Below, one piece after another: positions 10,005 to 19,461 of a stretch of 64,000 bases of DNA. Position 1 is the first letter of the stretch. The number at the start of each line of letters is the position of its first letter. The notes below the pieces were generated by a model that saw only the letters and a program-made list of their open reading frames with translations, had not been told where the DNA came from and did no database searches. This DNA comes from an uncultured Metabacillus sp. (GTDB lineage: Bacteria; Bacillota; Bacilli; Bacillales; Bacillaceae): positions 1 through 64,000 of the forward strand of contig NZ_CANNCR010000014.1 of NCBI RefSeq assembly GCF_947503125.1, read 5' to 3'. The translations under genes were made by a program, and so were the position numbers.

Positions 10005-11366
10005 TCAGCTGACACTTTCCCGCATTTCATTACTGGAGGTCTTCAGTTTAATAATACTCCAGTCCTGACGATAAAATCGAATCATGACCGTAACTCCAAA
10101 AAAGGTTAAATAAGTATATAATGAAATCCATGCCCCCACGCTTGAAAGCTCTAGGACAAATGTTAAAACATAGCTAAGCGGTATAAACAATAACCATCCT
10201 AAAATGAGAGATGTTTTTAGTAAGAAGGACGTATCTCCGATTCCTCTTAGACCGCCTGCATAAAAGTTTAGTAACCCATCAAACAGCTGTAAAAAGGAAG
10301 AAATCATGATTAATTTGGATGCAAGCACGTAAACAGAAACATCATCGGTATAAATTTTTGCGATAGGTTCAGCAAGTATATATTGGATAATCCCTAACAT
10401 AAAAAGAAAGATACATCCCAAGATGGCTGTGTTTGTACCAGCTTTTCTGCCTTCTAAAGGTTTTCCTTTCCCGATTTCCTGACCTACAAGAATCGTCGCC
10501 GTTGAACCAAAGGCAAATGCAGGCATAAACCCAAGACTCATCACGCTTAAGGCGACTTCATTTGCAGCTAACGCATTCGTTCCCAGCCGAGTTACAAAAG
10601 CAGTAAATACAAACATCGCCATACTCATTGAAAACTCCTGGATACCTAGCTTACAACTTTCCCAAAATATGAGTTTTGATTCGGACTTATTAAACGGTAC
10701 AATTTTACGGGTAGCAAACCTTGAATGAAGGCGGAAAAAATAGACATAAGCACATAGCAAAAATGTAACAACTTCACCGATTAAAAACGCAAGCCCTGCG
10801 CCATCAAGGCCGATTTCCGGTAGACCAAAATGTCCGTACGTTAACCCGTAAGTAAGAAAAATCATGATCAAGTTTCCGATAACCGAGCTGATCATCGGTG
10901 TTTTTGTGTCGCCAATACCTCGGAAAAAGCCATGAAAGACAAAGATGAAAATCGAAAACATCATCGCAAAAAATCGTATCTGTAAATAGTTTTTTCCTTG
11001 CTCGATCATCTCAGTAGAGCTGCCCATGACTCTAAAAATATCGCCAGGAAATAGCAAGCCAACGACGAAAATGAATAGTGATGCGATCATACAAAGATAA
11101 AAGGCTATGTATGTTCGCTCAATCCCTTTTTTCATATTATTAGAGCCGTAGTTTTGTGCAACTAAATAATTTACTGTATGACCTATGCCTGAAAAAATCG
11201 CCCAAGCATTGTACATGATAATATTCGAAACACCAACAATGGCGATTGCAAGTGCCCCGAGTTGACCAACCATGATAAGGTTAATCGTACCAGTAAGTGT
11301 CATAGAAGCGAAGGAGGCAATAGAAGGAATGGCAAGCAGTAATATTTTTTTCCAGTCTTTTAACAT
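10005..11366 (-). CDS. MATE-family multidrug/cation antiporter
   Basis: This 453-residue integral membrane protein has about 12 hydrophobic segments arranged as two homologous six-helix halves, the MATE plan. The N-terminal half contains SIASFASMTLTGTINLIMVGQLG near residue 15-40 and FRGIGDTKTP near 150; the C-terminal half repeats this as GLRGIGDTSFL near 375. It exports cationic compounds in exchange for H+ or Na+. The start has a GGGGATGC-type site. No regulator gene adjoins it. Substrates cannot be predicted from sequence. Confidence 0.92.
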   Translation of the reverse strand: MLKDWKKILLLAIPSIASFASMTLTGTINLIMVGQLGALAIAIVGVSNIIMYNAWAIFSGIGHTVNYLVAQNYGSNNMKKGIERTYIAFYLCMIASLFIFVVGLLFPGDIFRVMGSSTEMIEQGKNYLQIRFFAMMFSIFIFVFHGFFRGIGDTKTPMISSVIGNLIMIFLTYGLTYGHFGLPEIGLDGAGLAFLIGEVVTFLLCAYVYFFRLHSRFATRKIVPFNKSESKLIFWESCKLGIQEFSMSMAMFVFTAFVTRLGTNALAANEVALSVMSLGFMPAFAFGSTATILVGQEIGKGKPLEGRKAGTNTAILGCIFLFMLGIIQYILAEPIAKIYTDDVSVYVLASKLIMISSFLQLFDGLLNFYAGGLRGIGDTSFLLKTSLILGWLLFIPLSYVLTFVLELSSVGAWISLYTYLTFFGVTVMIRFYRQDWSIIKLKTSSNEMRESVS

Positions 11367-11789
11367 CGTAGCATCCCCTCATTCTGACGAAAACTTAATA
11401 TGGAAAAATGTTTGTAATGGCCCTTATAAAAATTGGCTGAAAGTTTACTGAGTAATCATTATTTTAATAACTATTTTTTTACTTGTCTATCATTATTTTG
11501 TGAACGATAACAAAGTTATTTTGTCGCAGATTTATAGTCAAGAAAAAATCGCTATGAATGGGTGTGGAAATATTGCCTGATTTCATGAGCGATTTCTTTT
11601 TGGCTTGATCAACCAGTAACATGTCCGAAATGACCATGATTTCATATTGATGATAACAGTATGATTAAACATAAGGAAAGCAAAGAATTTATGATAAAAA
11701 ATTGCTATATTAAGACAAAATGTTGATATCGCTATTTTCTTGATTGGAGCAGACAGTAATAGACCATTAACAAAGATTAAGGGGGGAAA
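11367..11789. other. Intergenic region before the first sugar island
   Basis: The gap between the divergent MATE and hydrolase genes must hold both promoters, but I see no clean -35/-10 pair. A loose inverted repeat, AAAAAATCGCTATGAA near 11544 with TTCATGAGCGATTTCTTTT near 11582, could be an old terminator. ATAAC/GTTAT at 11506-11520 is a small palindrome. No coding potential is evident. Confidence 0.5.
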
Positions 11790-13172
11790 ATGTTGAAAAT
11801 CATTTTTATTTCATTAGATACACTTCGTGCAAGAAGGCTGGGCTGCTATGGATATCAGCTTCCGACAAGTCCATATTTGGACAAGATTGCAAGCCAAGGT
11901 GCACTATTTGAGAATGCATACGCATCTGATATCCCAACAGAGGTTGCCCATACAAGTCTTTTTACAGGAAAAGTGGGACTAACTACTGGTGTTGTTTCAC
12001 ATGGTTCACCATCTAGTTATTTAAAAAAAGAAATCGCATGGCTGCCAGATATTCTTAGAAGAGCAGGATTTACCACTGCGGCAGTAGATAATTTATATCA
12101 TTTAAAAGAATGGTTTGCGAGAGGCTATCAGTATTATATGAATACGATCGGAAAAACAAGATGGATTGATGGACAGACGATTAATGATCTTGCAAAGCCT
12201 TGGATTAGGGAACATAAAGATGAGGATTTCTTTCTCTTTCTTCATTACTGGGATCCTCATACACCATACTTACCACCTGAAAAACATATTCCATTATTTT
12301 ATGATGCAGGTAAAGACCCATATGATCCTTCAAATAAAAGTATGGAGCCAGCACTTAATCATCCCGCCTATCCATTTTTTAAGTATCATCATTATGATTT
12401 GCTTGGAAATATTACCGATACCGAATATGTAAGCGCTTTATACGATGCGGAAATTCGATATTTAGATGATTTGCTTGAAGATTTAGATGAATTTTTGTTG
12501 AATCAAGGTATTCTGGATGAGACGATGCTGGTTTTATTCGGGGACCATGGAGAAAGCTTAACAGAGCATGATATTTATTGGGATCATTGCGGACTTTATG
12601 AGTCAACAGTCCACATTCCGTTAATTATTCGCTGGCCTGGTATGATTTCAGAAGGTGTAAGACCAACAGGATTAGTTCAACATGCTGATTTAATGCCGAC
12701 CATTTTAGAAGCGATTGGCCTTGAGTTGCCCGAAGGTCTTGATGGAAAAAGCTTATGGCCGTTAATTGAAGGGAAAAAGTCCGAGCATCACTCTGAGATC
12801 TACTTAAGCGAATGTGCATGGCAGGCAGCAAGAGGCATTCGAACAGCAAGGTATAAATATATTGAAACCTACGATTCAGGACCTTTTACGAGACCTATTT
12901 CTGAGCTTTATGATTTGTCTAACGATCCAAGTGAAGAAAGGAATCTATCCGCTCTTTTGCCAGGGGAGGTTGAGATATATAAACAGAAACTAGCAAATTG
13001 GGTTGACGCGAAGCTTGGAGGTCACGAAGATCCCATGAAGGTGGTGTTACGAGAAGAGGGACTTCCTTTCAAAAGAAGGATAGTAAAAATTCTTTCGGAA
13101 TATGGCCTCACATGGGATGAGTGGAAATTAAATCCTAAACGCGAAAGGATTGATATGAAAGTACAAAGATAA
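11790..13172 (+). CDS. Sulfatase-fold hydrolase with predicted Thr nucleophile
   Basis: This 460-residue alkaline-phosphatase-superfamily enzyme has metal ligand D10 in SLDTLRARR, LHYWDPHTPYLPP near residue 150 and metal ligands D252/H253 in GDHGESLTEHD. In true sulfatases the formylglycine residue lies in C/S-x-P-x-R. Counting back from LFTG60, the equivalent position here is T50 in PTEVAHTSLFTG, with no Cys, Ser or Arg of the motif. Thr nucleophiles are known in phosphodiesterases and phosphotransferases of this superfamily. No signal peptide is present, so it acts in the cytosol. It heads the island with the ABC importer 111 bases downstream; GGGGGG precedes ATG 11790. Confidence 0.85.
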   Translation: MLKIIFISLDTLRARRLGCYGYQLPTSPYLDKIASQGALFENAYASDIPTEVAHTSLFTGKVGLTTGVVSHGSPSSYLKKEIAWLPDILRRAGFTTAAVDNLYHLKEWFARGYQYYMNTIGKTRWIDGQTINDLAKPWIREHKDEDFFLFLHYWDPHTPYLPPEKHIPLFYDAGKDPYDPSNKSMEPALNHPAYPFFKYHHYDLLGNITDTEYVSALYDAEIRYLDDLLEDLDEFLLNQGILDETMLVLFGDHGESLTEHDIYWDHCGLYESTVHIPLIIRWPGMISEGVRPTGLVQHADLMPTILEAIGLELPEGLDGKSLWPLIEGKKSEHHSEIYLSECAWQAARGIRTARYKYIETYDSGPFTRPISELYDLSNDPSEERNLSALLPGEVEIYKQKLANWVDAKLGGHEDPMKVVLREEGLPFKRRIVKILSEYGLTWDEWKLNPKRERIDMKVQR

Positions 13173-13283
13173 TCTCTTTTAATGATAAGGCCATTATGTC
13201 GATTAAAATCAGAATATTAAAATTATTAAAATATCGTTGTTTCATTTTTTCTTATAAAATTTCAGATTAATGGGGGGATCGCA

Positions 13284-14783
13284 GTGAAGAGATTCAAGAA
13301 ATTTTGGTTCGTTTCATTTATTACGGTATTGATTACTTCGTTGTTAACCGGCTGTATTGTGCCAAGCTCTTCTCCTGAAGAAACTGGTCAGTCTAATGAA
13401 GAATTTAAAGGAACAATTAAAATGTATGCAGGAACCTATAGTCCAAACCGAGTATTAAATGCCAATCAAAAGCCTGCGACAGTATTAAAGAAACTAGCTG
13501 AGGAGTATGAGAAGGAAACAGGTGTTAAAATCGAATTTATTAAAGGCTTACCCGCTGATCAAGATTATATGACATGGGTACGAACGAAAGCATCCGGAGG
13601 ACAGCTGCCTGATATCATTTGGACTCAGTGGTATGATGCAAACACAGCATTGGCCAAAGGAACTTTGACCGATTTATCAAAATACTTGGACAAGCCCAAC
13701 CCATACGCAGACAATAAACCATGGAATGAACTTTTAAATAGTCAAATCATTTCTGACACAAAATCAGCAGATGGAAGTACCTATGTCATCAACGGGGATT
13801 ATGTCGGTACAGCTACTTATTACAATGTTGAAGCATTCAAAAAAGCTGGAATTACGGAAATGCCTAGAACCTGGTCAGAGTTTATTGAGGCATGTCAAAA
13901 ATTAAAGGATGCTGGGTATATTCCTTTTGCATGGAATCTTGCATCAACTCCTACAGGTACTGATCGTATTACATGGCTTACCAGATTGTTCTTTACAAAT
14001 TTCTTTGCGGATGAATATAACGATCTTCGATATACAGGGAATGAGGGGATTACCAATCAGGATCAGGTGATTGCGATTAAAAAGGGCGTTTTTGGATCAG
14101 AGAATGAAAAATGGATGGCGATTTGGCCAATTCTAAAAGATTTCTCTCAATATTGGCAGCCTGACTTCACCGGCGGAGATTCAAATGGACAAGGCACCAT
14201 GCTTGCATTTTTAACTGGTGAAGTTGGAATGTATTTCGATGGTTCTTGGGCTTCACAGCAAATCAAATCAGCAAATCCTGATTTTGAATGGTCATCCTTT
14301 AAGAATCCATTTCCAGATACAGCAACATCAAAATTTGCCACTGATTTTGATTCGTCAGCAGCGATCGGAGGACCTAGTGCTTCATTCCAATATGCTGTTC
14401 CATCAAAACAAGCAAACAATTCATTAACACCTGCAAAGGAAAAGGCAATTGTTGATTGGTTAATGTATATCACAACACCTGAGCACAATGAAGAAATCGT
14501 CAATGAATTAGGGGAAAATGTTCCTACAGTTGCAGGAACCAAACCGATTGAAGAGCTAAGCGAACTATCAGATCTTGCAAACAAACCGCTGCAAAGCGTT
14601 TTTGGCGGGATAAACCTCGAAAAGAAGGAATTAGATGCCATTTACCGAGCGTTCCAAAGTTATATTTTGGGGGATATCTCTTTAGAGGAGTTTGCAAAGA
14701 TAGCAGACCAGGAAATGGAAAAGACAGCTGATTCACTCATTCAGCAAAACAACTGGGATTTATCAAAATATCTCGATAAATAG
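13284..14783 (+). CDS. ABC sugar importer, solute-binding lipoprotein
   Basis: This 499-residue extracellular solute-binding protein (SBP family 1) has a lipoprotein signal: a KRFKKF n-region, a hydrophobic core and the lipobox LLTG-C24. The mature part has the usual bilobal pattern, with KASGGQLPDIIWTQWYD near residue 110 and GEVGMYFDGSW near 310. It captures the substrate outside the membrane and delivers it to the two permeases that follow. The GTG start at 13284 has GGGGGG about 6 bases upstream. A strong hairpin lies between this gene and the permeases. Confidence 0.92.
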   Translation: MKRFKKFWFVSFITVLITSLLTGCIVPSSSPEETGQSNEEFKGTIKMYAGTYSPNRVLNANQKPATVLKKLAEEYEKETGVKIEFIKGLPADQDYMTWVRTKASGGQLPDIIWTQWYDANTALAKGTLTDLSKYLDKPNPYADNKPWNELLNSQIISDTKSADGSTYVINGDYVGTATYYNVEAFKKAGITEMPRTWSEFIEACQKLKDAGYIPFAWNLASTPTGTDRITWLTRLFFTNFFADEYNDLRYTGNEGITNQDQVIAIKKGVFGSENEKWMAIWPILKDFSQYWQPDFTGGDSNGQGTMLAFLTGEVGMYFDGSWASQQIKSANPDFEWSSFKNPFPDTATSKFATDFDSSAAIGGPSASFQYAVPSKQANNSLTPAKEKAIVDWLMYITTPEHNEEIVNELGENVPTVAGTKPIEELSELSDLANKPLQSVFGGINLEKKELDAIYRAFQSYILGDISLEEFAKIADQEMEKTADSLIQQNNWDLSKYLDK

Positions 14784-14806
14784 TGAAACAAAGCTGGTTT
14801 AAAAAA

Positions 14807-14860
14807 GGCTTATAAGATAGGTTAGCTTGGAATATCCCTACTGCATAAATCTTATAAGCC
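14807..14860 (+). other. Intra-operon hairpin after the binding-protein gene
   Basis: GGCTTATAAGAT (14807-14818) and ATCTTATAAGCC (14849-14860) form a perfect 12-bp stem, with outer AAAGC/GCTTT pairing. No T-run follows. Such hairpins between binding-protein and permease genes usually protect the upstream mRNA, so that the binding protein is made in excess. Confidence 0.65.
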
Positions 14861-14892
14861 TGCTTTCTGATTAGAAAGGAGAGGTTAAAAAC

Positions 14893-15840
14893 ATGCCCGA
14901 TACAGTCCAGCAAATTGAAAATAGGGGTGTTTTAAAGAGGAAAAAGAAAACAGGAAAATTACGATACAACTGGAAGTCTGGCTACGGAATGCTGATTCCA
15001 TCTTTTATTCTCTTAATTACATTTATGTACTATCCTGCATTGATTGCTATTGGTTTTTCATTTACAAACTGGGATGGGTTTAATCAGCCGCAATTTACAG
15101 GCTTTCAAAACTATATACGATTATTTAAAGATGAGATCTTTTTAATCTCGATGAAAAATGTTGGTATTTGGACAGTGATAAAGGTCATCGTGGAATTATT
15201 GGTTCCGTTACTTGTTGCAGTTATGATTTTCCATTTAAAGAGCAAACGTATGCAATATATTTACAGGGTATTATTTGTGATTCCTGTAGTAGTTCCGGGA
15301 ATTGTCATGTTTATGATCTGGAGTTTTATGTATGATCCAAATGTAGGAGTATTAAATACATTATTGAAAACATTGGGCTTAGAAGGGATGATCCAAAACT
15401 GGCTTGGTGATCCAAATATTGCTTTATATGCATTAATGTTTGTTGGCTTCCCATTTGTTGTGCCATTTAATCTCCTTATCTTTTATGCTGGTCTTCAATC
15501 CATTTCAGAAAGTGTATATGAATCAGCCAAGCTTGATGGAATTACAAGGATTAGGAGATTTTTCCAAATTGAAATTCCATTAGTAATGGGACAAGTTAAA
15601 TTGATTTTAATATTAACAGTTATTCAGCTTCTTCAGAATGTAACGCTGCCATTGGTTATGACAAATGGAGGTCCTGGATATTCATCATACGTGCCTGGCT
15701 TATATATGTATTTCCTTGCTTTCCAAAATGGAGAATTTGGGTTAGGAATGGCAGTATCAATGATTATATTTGTTATTGTTCTCATTTTAACTTGGGTTCA
15801 AATGAAATATATCAACCCTAGCACTGAATACAAAGCATAA
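14893..15840 (+). CDS. ABC sugar importer permease 1 (MalF/UgpA type)
   Basis: This 315-residue CUT1-family permease has six predicted membrane helices after a basic N-terminus. The EAA loop is visible as SESVYESAKLDGITRIRRFF near residue 210 and docks the ATPase. MTNGGPGYSS near 255 is typical of MalF-like subunits. AAAGGAGAGG at 14876 marks the start. It forms the channel with the next gene; no ATPase gene is found in the island. Confidence 0.93.
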   Translation: MPDTVQQIENRGVLKRKKKTGKLRYNWKSGYGMLIPSFILLITFMYYPALIAIGFSFTNWDGFNQPQFTGFQNYIRLFKDEIFLISMKNVGIWTVIKVIVELLVPLLVAVMIFHLKSKRMQYIYRVLFVIPVVVPGIVMFMIWSFMYDPNVGVLNTLLKTLGLEGMIQNWLGDPNIALYALMFVGFPFVVPFNLLIFYAGLQSISESVYESAKLDGITRIRRFFQIEIPLVMGQVKLILILTVIQLLQNVTLPLVMTNGGPGYSSYVPGLYMYFLAFQNGEFGLGMAVSMIIFVIVLILTWVQMKYINPSTEYKA

Positions 15841-15859
15841 TATTTGAAAGGAGAAAAAC

Positions 15860-16687
15860 ATGCTAAAAACAATAAGGCAGGATCTATGGAGTCATCTTTT
15901 CCTCATTTTTTTAGCTTTTATTTCGCTATACCCATTTTTTTATATGATCATCACCTCGTTTAAAACAAATGGTCAATTTTATAGTAATTTCTTTGGCATC
16001 ACATTTCCCCTGCACTTTGAAAATTATGCAACCGCATGGGAAGCAATCGGAGGGTATATTTTCAACTCCGTACTTATAGGGCTGGTTAGCGTAATCATCA
16101 TAATTGCCACTTCCGCCTTAGCAGGATATTCATTCGCCCGCTTACGATATAAAGGGAAAAATTTCCTTTATATGTCTGTTGTTGCTTTATTAATGATCCC
16201 AGGTTTATTAACGTTAATTCCGCTTTTCTTATTAATCAAGAGCTTTGGTTTGTTAGATTCCTATATTGGTCTAATCATTGCTTTTGCAGCAGGCGGCCAA
16301 GCATTTACCATCTTTGTTTTCCGACAATCGTTTGCATCCTTGCCAGAAGAATTATTCGAGGCTGCTCGCATTGACGGATGTGGGGAGCTTCGTGTATTTT
16401 GGCAAATCGTCCTGCCATTATCAAAGCCAATTATTGGAACAATGGCCATCTGGAATTTACTTTCGATCTGGAATGAATATATGATGCCTCTTGTCTTAAT
16501 GAGTAATCCTGATAAATTTCCGATTACGGTTGGACTTATCCAATTTGAAAGCCAATTTGTTTCACAAACTCTTTATGGGCCAATGTTTGCGGGCTATACA
16601 ATTGCATCATTGCCATTATTAATACTGTTCTTATTTACGATGCGCTTGTTTATGAAGGGCTTAACTTCCGGTGCTGTAAAAATATAA
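15860..16687 (+). CDS. ABC sugar importer permease 2 (MalG/UgpE type)
   Basis: This 275-residue inner-membrane permease has six hydrophobic segments and the EAA loop PEELFEAARIDGCGELRVFW near residue 170. It starts 19 bases after permease 1 with AAAGGAG at 15846, so the two are co-translated. A strong terminator follows, closing the importer transcript. The missing ATPase is probably supplied in trans by an MsmX-type protein, as for other Bacillus CUT1 systems. Confidence 0.93.
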   Translation: MLKTIRQDLWSHLFLIFLAFISLYPFFYMIITSFKTNGQFYSNFFGITFPLHFENYATAWEAIGGYIFNSVLIGLVSVIIIIATSALAGYSFARLRYKGKNFLYMSVVALLMIPGLLTLIPLFLLIKSFGLLDSYIGLIIAFAAGGQAFTIFVFRQSFASLPEELFEAARIDGCGELRVFWQIVLPLSKPIIGTMAIWNLLSIWNEYMMPLVLMSNPDKFPITVGLIQFESQFVSQTLYGPMFAGYTIASLPLLILFLFTMRLFMKGLTSGAVKI

Positions 16688-16704
16688 GTACTTTATATCT
16701 AAAA

Positions 16705-16745
16705 AAGGCGCAATCACAAGATCATCTTGCGCCTTATTTTTTTAT
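16705..16745 (+). terminator. Rho-independent terminator of the importer operon
   Basis: AAGGCGCAA (16705-16713) and TTGCGCCTT (16727-16735) form a perfect 9-bp stem followed by a T-run to 16745. Confidence 0.93.
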
Positions 16746-16817
16746 ATTTTATACGCTAAAAGAGGGAACAACCCATTTTGTAATTTTTCATCTTTTGTCA
16801 GGTTTGATGGATCTGAA

Positions 16818-16943
16818 ATGACATGTGGTTCAAGTAAAGTGGGCTTTGAGGATATTAGCCATTTTTATCGCACATTTAAGGAGGTAACAAAAACGTCGCC
16901 TTCAAAGTACCGGAAAAAGTATAGGATCAGAAGGCTGAATTAG
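16818..16943 (+). pseudogene. C-terminal remnant of an AraC-family regulator
   Basis: The frame ending at TAG 16941-16943 encodes VGFEDISHFYRTFKEVTKTS followed by PSKYRKKYRIRRLN, the second helix-turn-helix and end of an AraC/XylS DNA-binding domain. No start or N-terminal part remains. A regulator once stood next to the importer; the intact AraC gene at 22153 may have taken its place. Apart from this remnant, 16746-17155 holds only small hairpins. Confidence 0.75.
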
Positions 16944-17155
16944 TTGTATTTTTTAATTTTGTAACATAAAAGAAAAGGATAAGATCAAAGGTTGAATTCA
17001 AAATGGCCAGATTGACCATTCGTTTTGGCGGGATGGGCTATGATGTATAGGCATGAATGAGCTATCATTTAATTAATTCAACTATGAAAAACGTATTTTT
17101 GTAAAAATAGCTGTTCTATTTTTCATCCAAAAATACGGGGAAGGGAGATGTGGAT

Positions 17156-17524
17156 TTGATTGGAAAACAGACTTGGATTATCCCTGATGGTTTTCTTCAA
17201 CCGAAAAGTATAGGGGATCAAATCAGTCATGAGGCAGTTTGCGTGTTAAATTTAACTGAGCGTCAAGCAGACATTCAACTTACATTCTATTTTGAAGACC
17301 GAGAGCCTATGGACTCTTTTATAACAGAATGCGGGTCAAATAGGACGCATCATATTCGGCTGGATAAGATTAGAGACCAAGAAGGAAATGAAGTTCCTAG
17401 AAATGTTCCTTATGCCATCAAAGTTGATAGCAATGTGCCAATAATTGTTCAGCACAGCAGATTGGATACGTCACAAGCAGAGCTTGCGCTTTTTACGACA
17501 ATGGCTTATCCGCTAGAAATCTAG
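17156..17524 (+). CDS. Sensory-rhodopsin-transducer-like (ASRT/DUF1362) protein
   Basis: The 122-residue protein matches the pattern of Anabaena sensory rhodopsin transducer: an N-terminal GKQTWIIPDGFLQP, ISHEAVCVLN near residue 25, ITFYFEDREP-like strands, THHIRLDKI near 65, and the diagnostic SNVPIIVQHSRLDTSQAELA near 95-115. That family forms a small all-beta tetramer. Outside rhodopsin operons its members occur with sugar-metabolism genes, where a ligand-binding role has been proposed. TTG at 17156 is preferred because AGGGAG at 17142 is then about 8 bases away; GTG 17150 is too close. It leads the oxidoreductase genes. Confidence 0.82.
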   Translation: MIGKQTWIIPDGFLQPKSIGDQISHEAVCVLNLTERQADIQLTFYFEDREPMDSFITECGSNRTHHIRLDKIRDQEGNEVPRNVPYAIKVDSNVPIIVQHSRLDTSQAELALFTTMAYPLEI

Positions 17525-17611
17525 AAGATTAATGTTATATGTTTTTAGTCTAGTATTCATATAGATTTTTTCTTTTGATTAGATAGCAATTCATTTTTTG
17601 GAGGGTGAACA

Positions 17612-18634
17612 ATGACTTTAAAAGTTGCGATTGTAGGAGTTGGGAATATCGGAAGCATACATGCTTCTGTCTACAAAGAAAATCCAAATACTGAAATTGT
17701 AGCAGTTTGTGATATTGTAAAGGCAAAAGCAGATCAAGCTTCAAACAAGTTTGGCGGAAGAGCATTTTACAGTGTGCAGGAAATGTTAAATAGCAATATG
17801 GAACTTGATCTTGTAAGCGTTTGCACTAAAGGGGAGGAAAATGGCGGAGAACACTATTTGCCAACAATAGAATTACTAAAAGCCGGGATTCCTGTACTAG
17901 GGGAAAAGCCGATCTCTAACAATATTGAAGAAGGTAAAGAAATGGTTGAGCTTGCCCGTCAAAATAAAATCCCATACGCGGTTAACTTGAACCATCGCTT
18001 TACACCTGCTGCTGAAAAAGCAAAGGATTGGGTAGAAAATGGGCGTCTTGGCAAGCTTCATATGATCAATATGAGAATGTGGATCAACAATCCGGTCGAA
18101 ACTTCGCCATGGTTCCACATGCGTGCATTGCATCCGCATTCCTTTGATGTCATTCGATACTTTTGCGGTGATGTAAGAAGAGTAGGTGCCTTTATGATGA
18201 AAGGTGAGGGCCGTTCGATATGGTCAAATGCTCAAGTAATCCTTGAATTTGAAAATGGTGCGATCGGAAATTTAGTTGGAAGCTATGACGCAGGTGCAAG
18301 CTATGGTTTAGAGCTATGTGAAGTAGTTGGCTCTAAAGGTAGATTTGTTCTTGAAGATGCTTGTGAACAGCTTACCTTCTATCCGCGAACAAGTATCGAA
18401 ACAGAAAGCTACAGCTATCTTGGAGGAATGAGAGCATTTCCGGAAACCTTTAAATCCCGCATCAATTCATTCGTGGACCAGTTAATTGCGGGTGTTTCAT
18501 ATGATCAGGTCGATGGTTCTGGAGAAGATGCTCTTAAAGCACAATTGATCATTGAAGCGGCAATACGATCATTTGAAACAGGTGAAATTGTTGATGTTAA
18601 AGATATAGAGCTCATTTCAGGAGGGATAAAATGA
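17612..18634 (+). CDS. Gfo/Idh/MocA oxidoreductase, copy 1 of the island
   Basis: This 340-residue NAD(P)-dependent oxidoreductase has an N-terminal Rossmann motif, VAIVGVGNIGSIHASVY at residue 4-20, the conserved Lys of the EKP motif in LGEKPISNN near 99, NLNHRFTP near 126 and HMRALHPHSFDVIRYF near 170, which replaces the more usual GxHxxD pattern. It oxidises or reduces a sugar or polyol hydroxyl. The gene at 21024 is a close paralogue. GGAGGGTG at 17599 gives the start. Its stop overlaps the next gene by four bases (ATGA), indicating translational coupling. Confidence 0.9.
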   Translation: MTLKVAIVGVGNIGSIHASVYKENPNTEIVAVCDIVKAKADQASNKFGGRAFYSVQEMLNSNMELDLVSVCTKGEENGGEHYLPTIELLKAGIPVLGEKPISNNIEEGKEMVELARQNKIPYAVNLNHRFTPAAEKAKDWVENGRLGKLHMINMRMWINNPVETSPWFHMRALHPHSFDVIRYFCGDVRRVGAFMMKGEGRSIWSNAQVILEFENGAIGNLVGSYDAGASYGLELCEVVGSKGRFVLEDACEQLTFYPRTSIETESYSYLGGMRAFPETFKSRINSFVDQLIAGVSYDQVDGSGEDALKAQLIIEAAIRSFETGEIVDVKDIELISGGIK

Positions 18635-19455
18635 TTAAACTTGGCGTTAACTCAGTGTTATTTAAAGATTTTGATTTTGCAACTGCAGCAAGGCAAATTG
18701 CCTTATGCGGCTATGATGGCGTAGAAATTTCAGCAATAAAAGGCATGTGTGAACATTTGGAATTAGACCGTTGGAAGGAACAGGCTGATGACATAAAATC
18801 AATCGCCCTGGAGAACGGCCTTGAATTGTTATCAATGGAGGTTGCTTCACTTAATGAAGAGAGATTACGAAAGGCATTTGAGGCAGGAGCAGAAATCGGG
18901 ATCCCTGTCATCAATGTAGGACCTGGCGGAAAGTCGGGCGTTGAAGGCGATCTCCAGCAGTCTATAGAAACTCTTTACAAATTATCTAAAATAGCAGAGG
19001 GCTATGGTGTAACCCTTTGCGTAAAAGCACATGTCGGAAACGCAATTTTTAATACACCAACTACACTAAGGGCAATGAATGAAATATCCTCCCCGGCATT
19101 TGGCATTGATATGGACCCGAGTCATATTTATCGAGGAAATGAAAATCCCGAGGAAGAATTAGCAAGAGTGATTAAACGAGTAAAGCATATTCACATTCGT
19201 GATTGTAAGGGTCGCACACAAGGCCCTGGTGACATTCGCACCCAAGCTTGTGGAAGAGGGGATATTGATTTATTTGCCTATTGCAAAGCAATGGTTGATG
19301 GGCAGTATTCCGGTCCCGTTTGTTTAGAGGTAATCGGTGCAAATCAACATTCCTTAGCAGATGTTTCCATCGTTGCTGCTGAGAGCTATGGTTACTTAAA
19401 TGCATGCTTAAAAGCTTTAGGTGTCAGAGAGTCAAATTTTGCTCAGAAAGGATAA
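18631..19455 (+). CDS. Sugar phosphate isomerase/epimerase, TIM-barrel (IolE-like)
   Basis: This 274-residue AP-endonuclease-2-fold protein shows YDGVEISAIKGM near residue 28, NVGPGGKSG near 95, VKAHVGNAIFNT near 130, FGIDMDPSHIYRG near 153 and HIHIRDCKGR near 185, which supply the metal-binding Glu, Asp and His residues. It overlaps the preceding oxidoreductase by ATGA, so the two probably act in sequence, for example oxidation followed by isomerisation, beta-elimination or dehydration of the keto sugar. The sulfatase-fold gene starts only 7 bases downstream. Confidence 0.85.
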   Translation: MIKLGVNSVLFKDFDFATAARQIALCGYDGVEISAIKGMCEHLELDRWKEQADDIKSIALENGLELLSMEVASLNEERLRKAFEAGAEIGIPVINVGPGGKSGVEGDLQQSIETLYKLSKIAEGYGVTLCVKAHVGNAIFNTPTTLRAMNEISSPAFGIDMDPSHIYRGNENPEEELARVIKRVKHIHIRDCKGRTQGPGDIRTQACGRGDIDLFAYCKAMVDGQYSGPVCLEVIGANQHSLADVSIVAAESYGYLNACLKALGVRESNFAQKG

Positions 19456-19461
19456 AGTCAA

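Noticed and set aside
17103-17123. AAAAATAG/CTATTTTT hairpin as a terminator
   Set aside because: It is almost entirely A-T pairs and lies directly before a gene start, so the predicted stability is too low.
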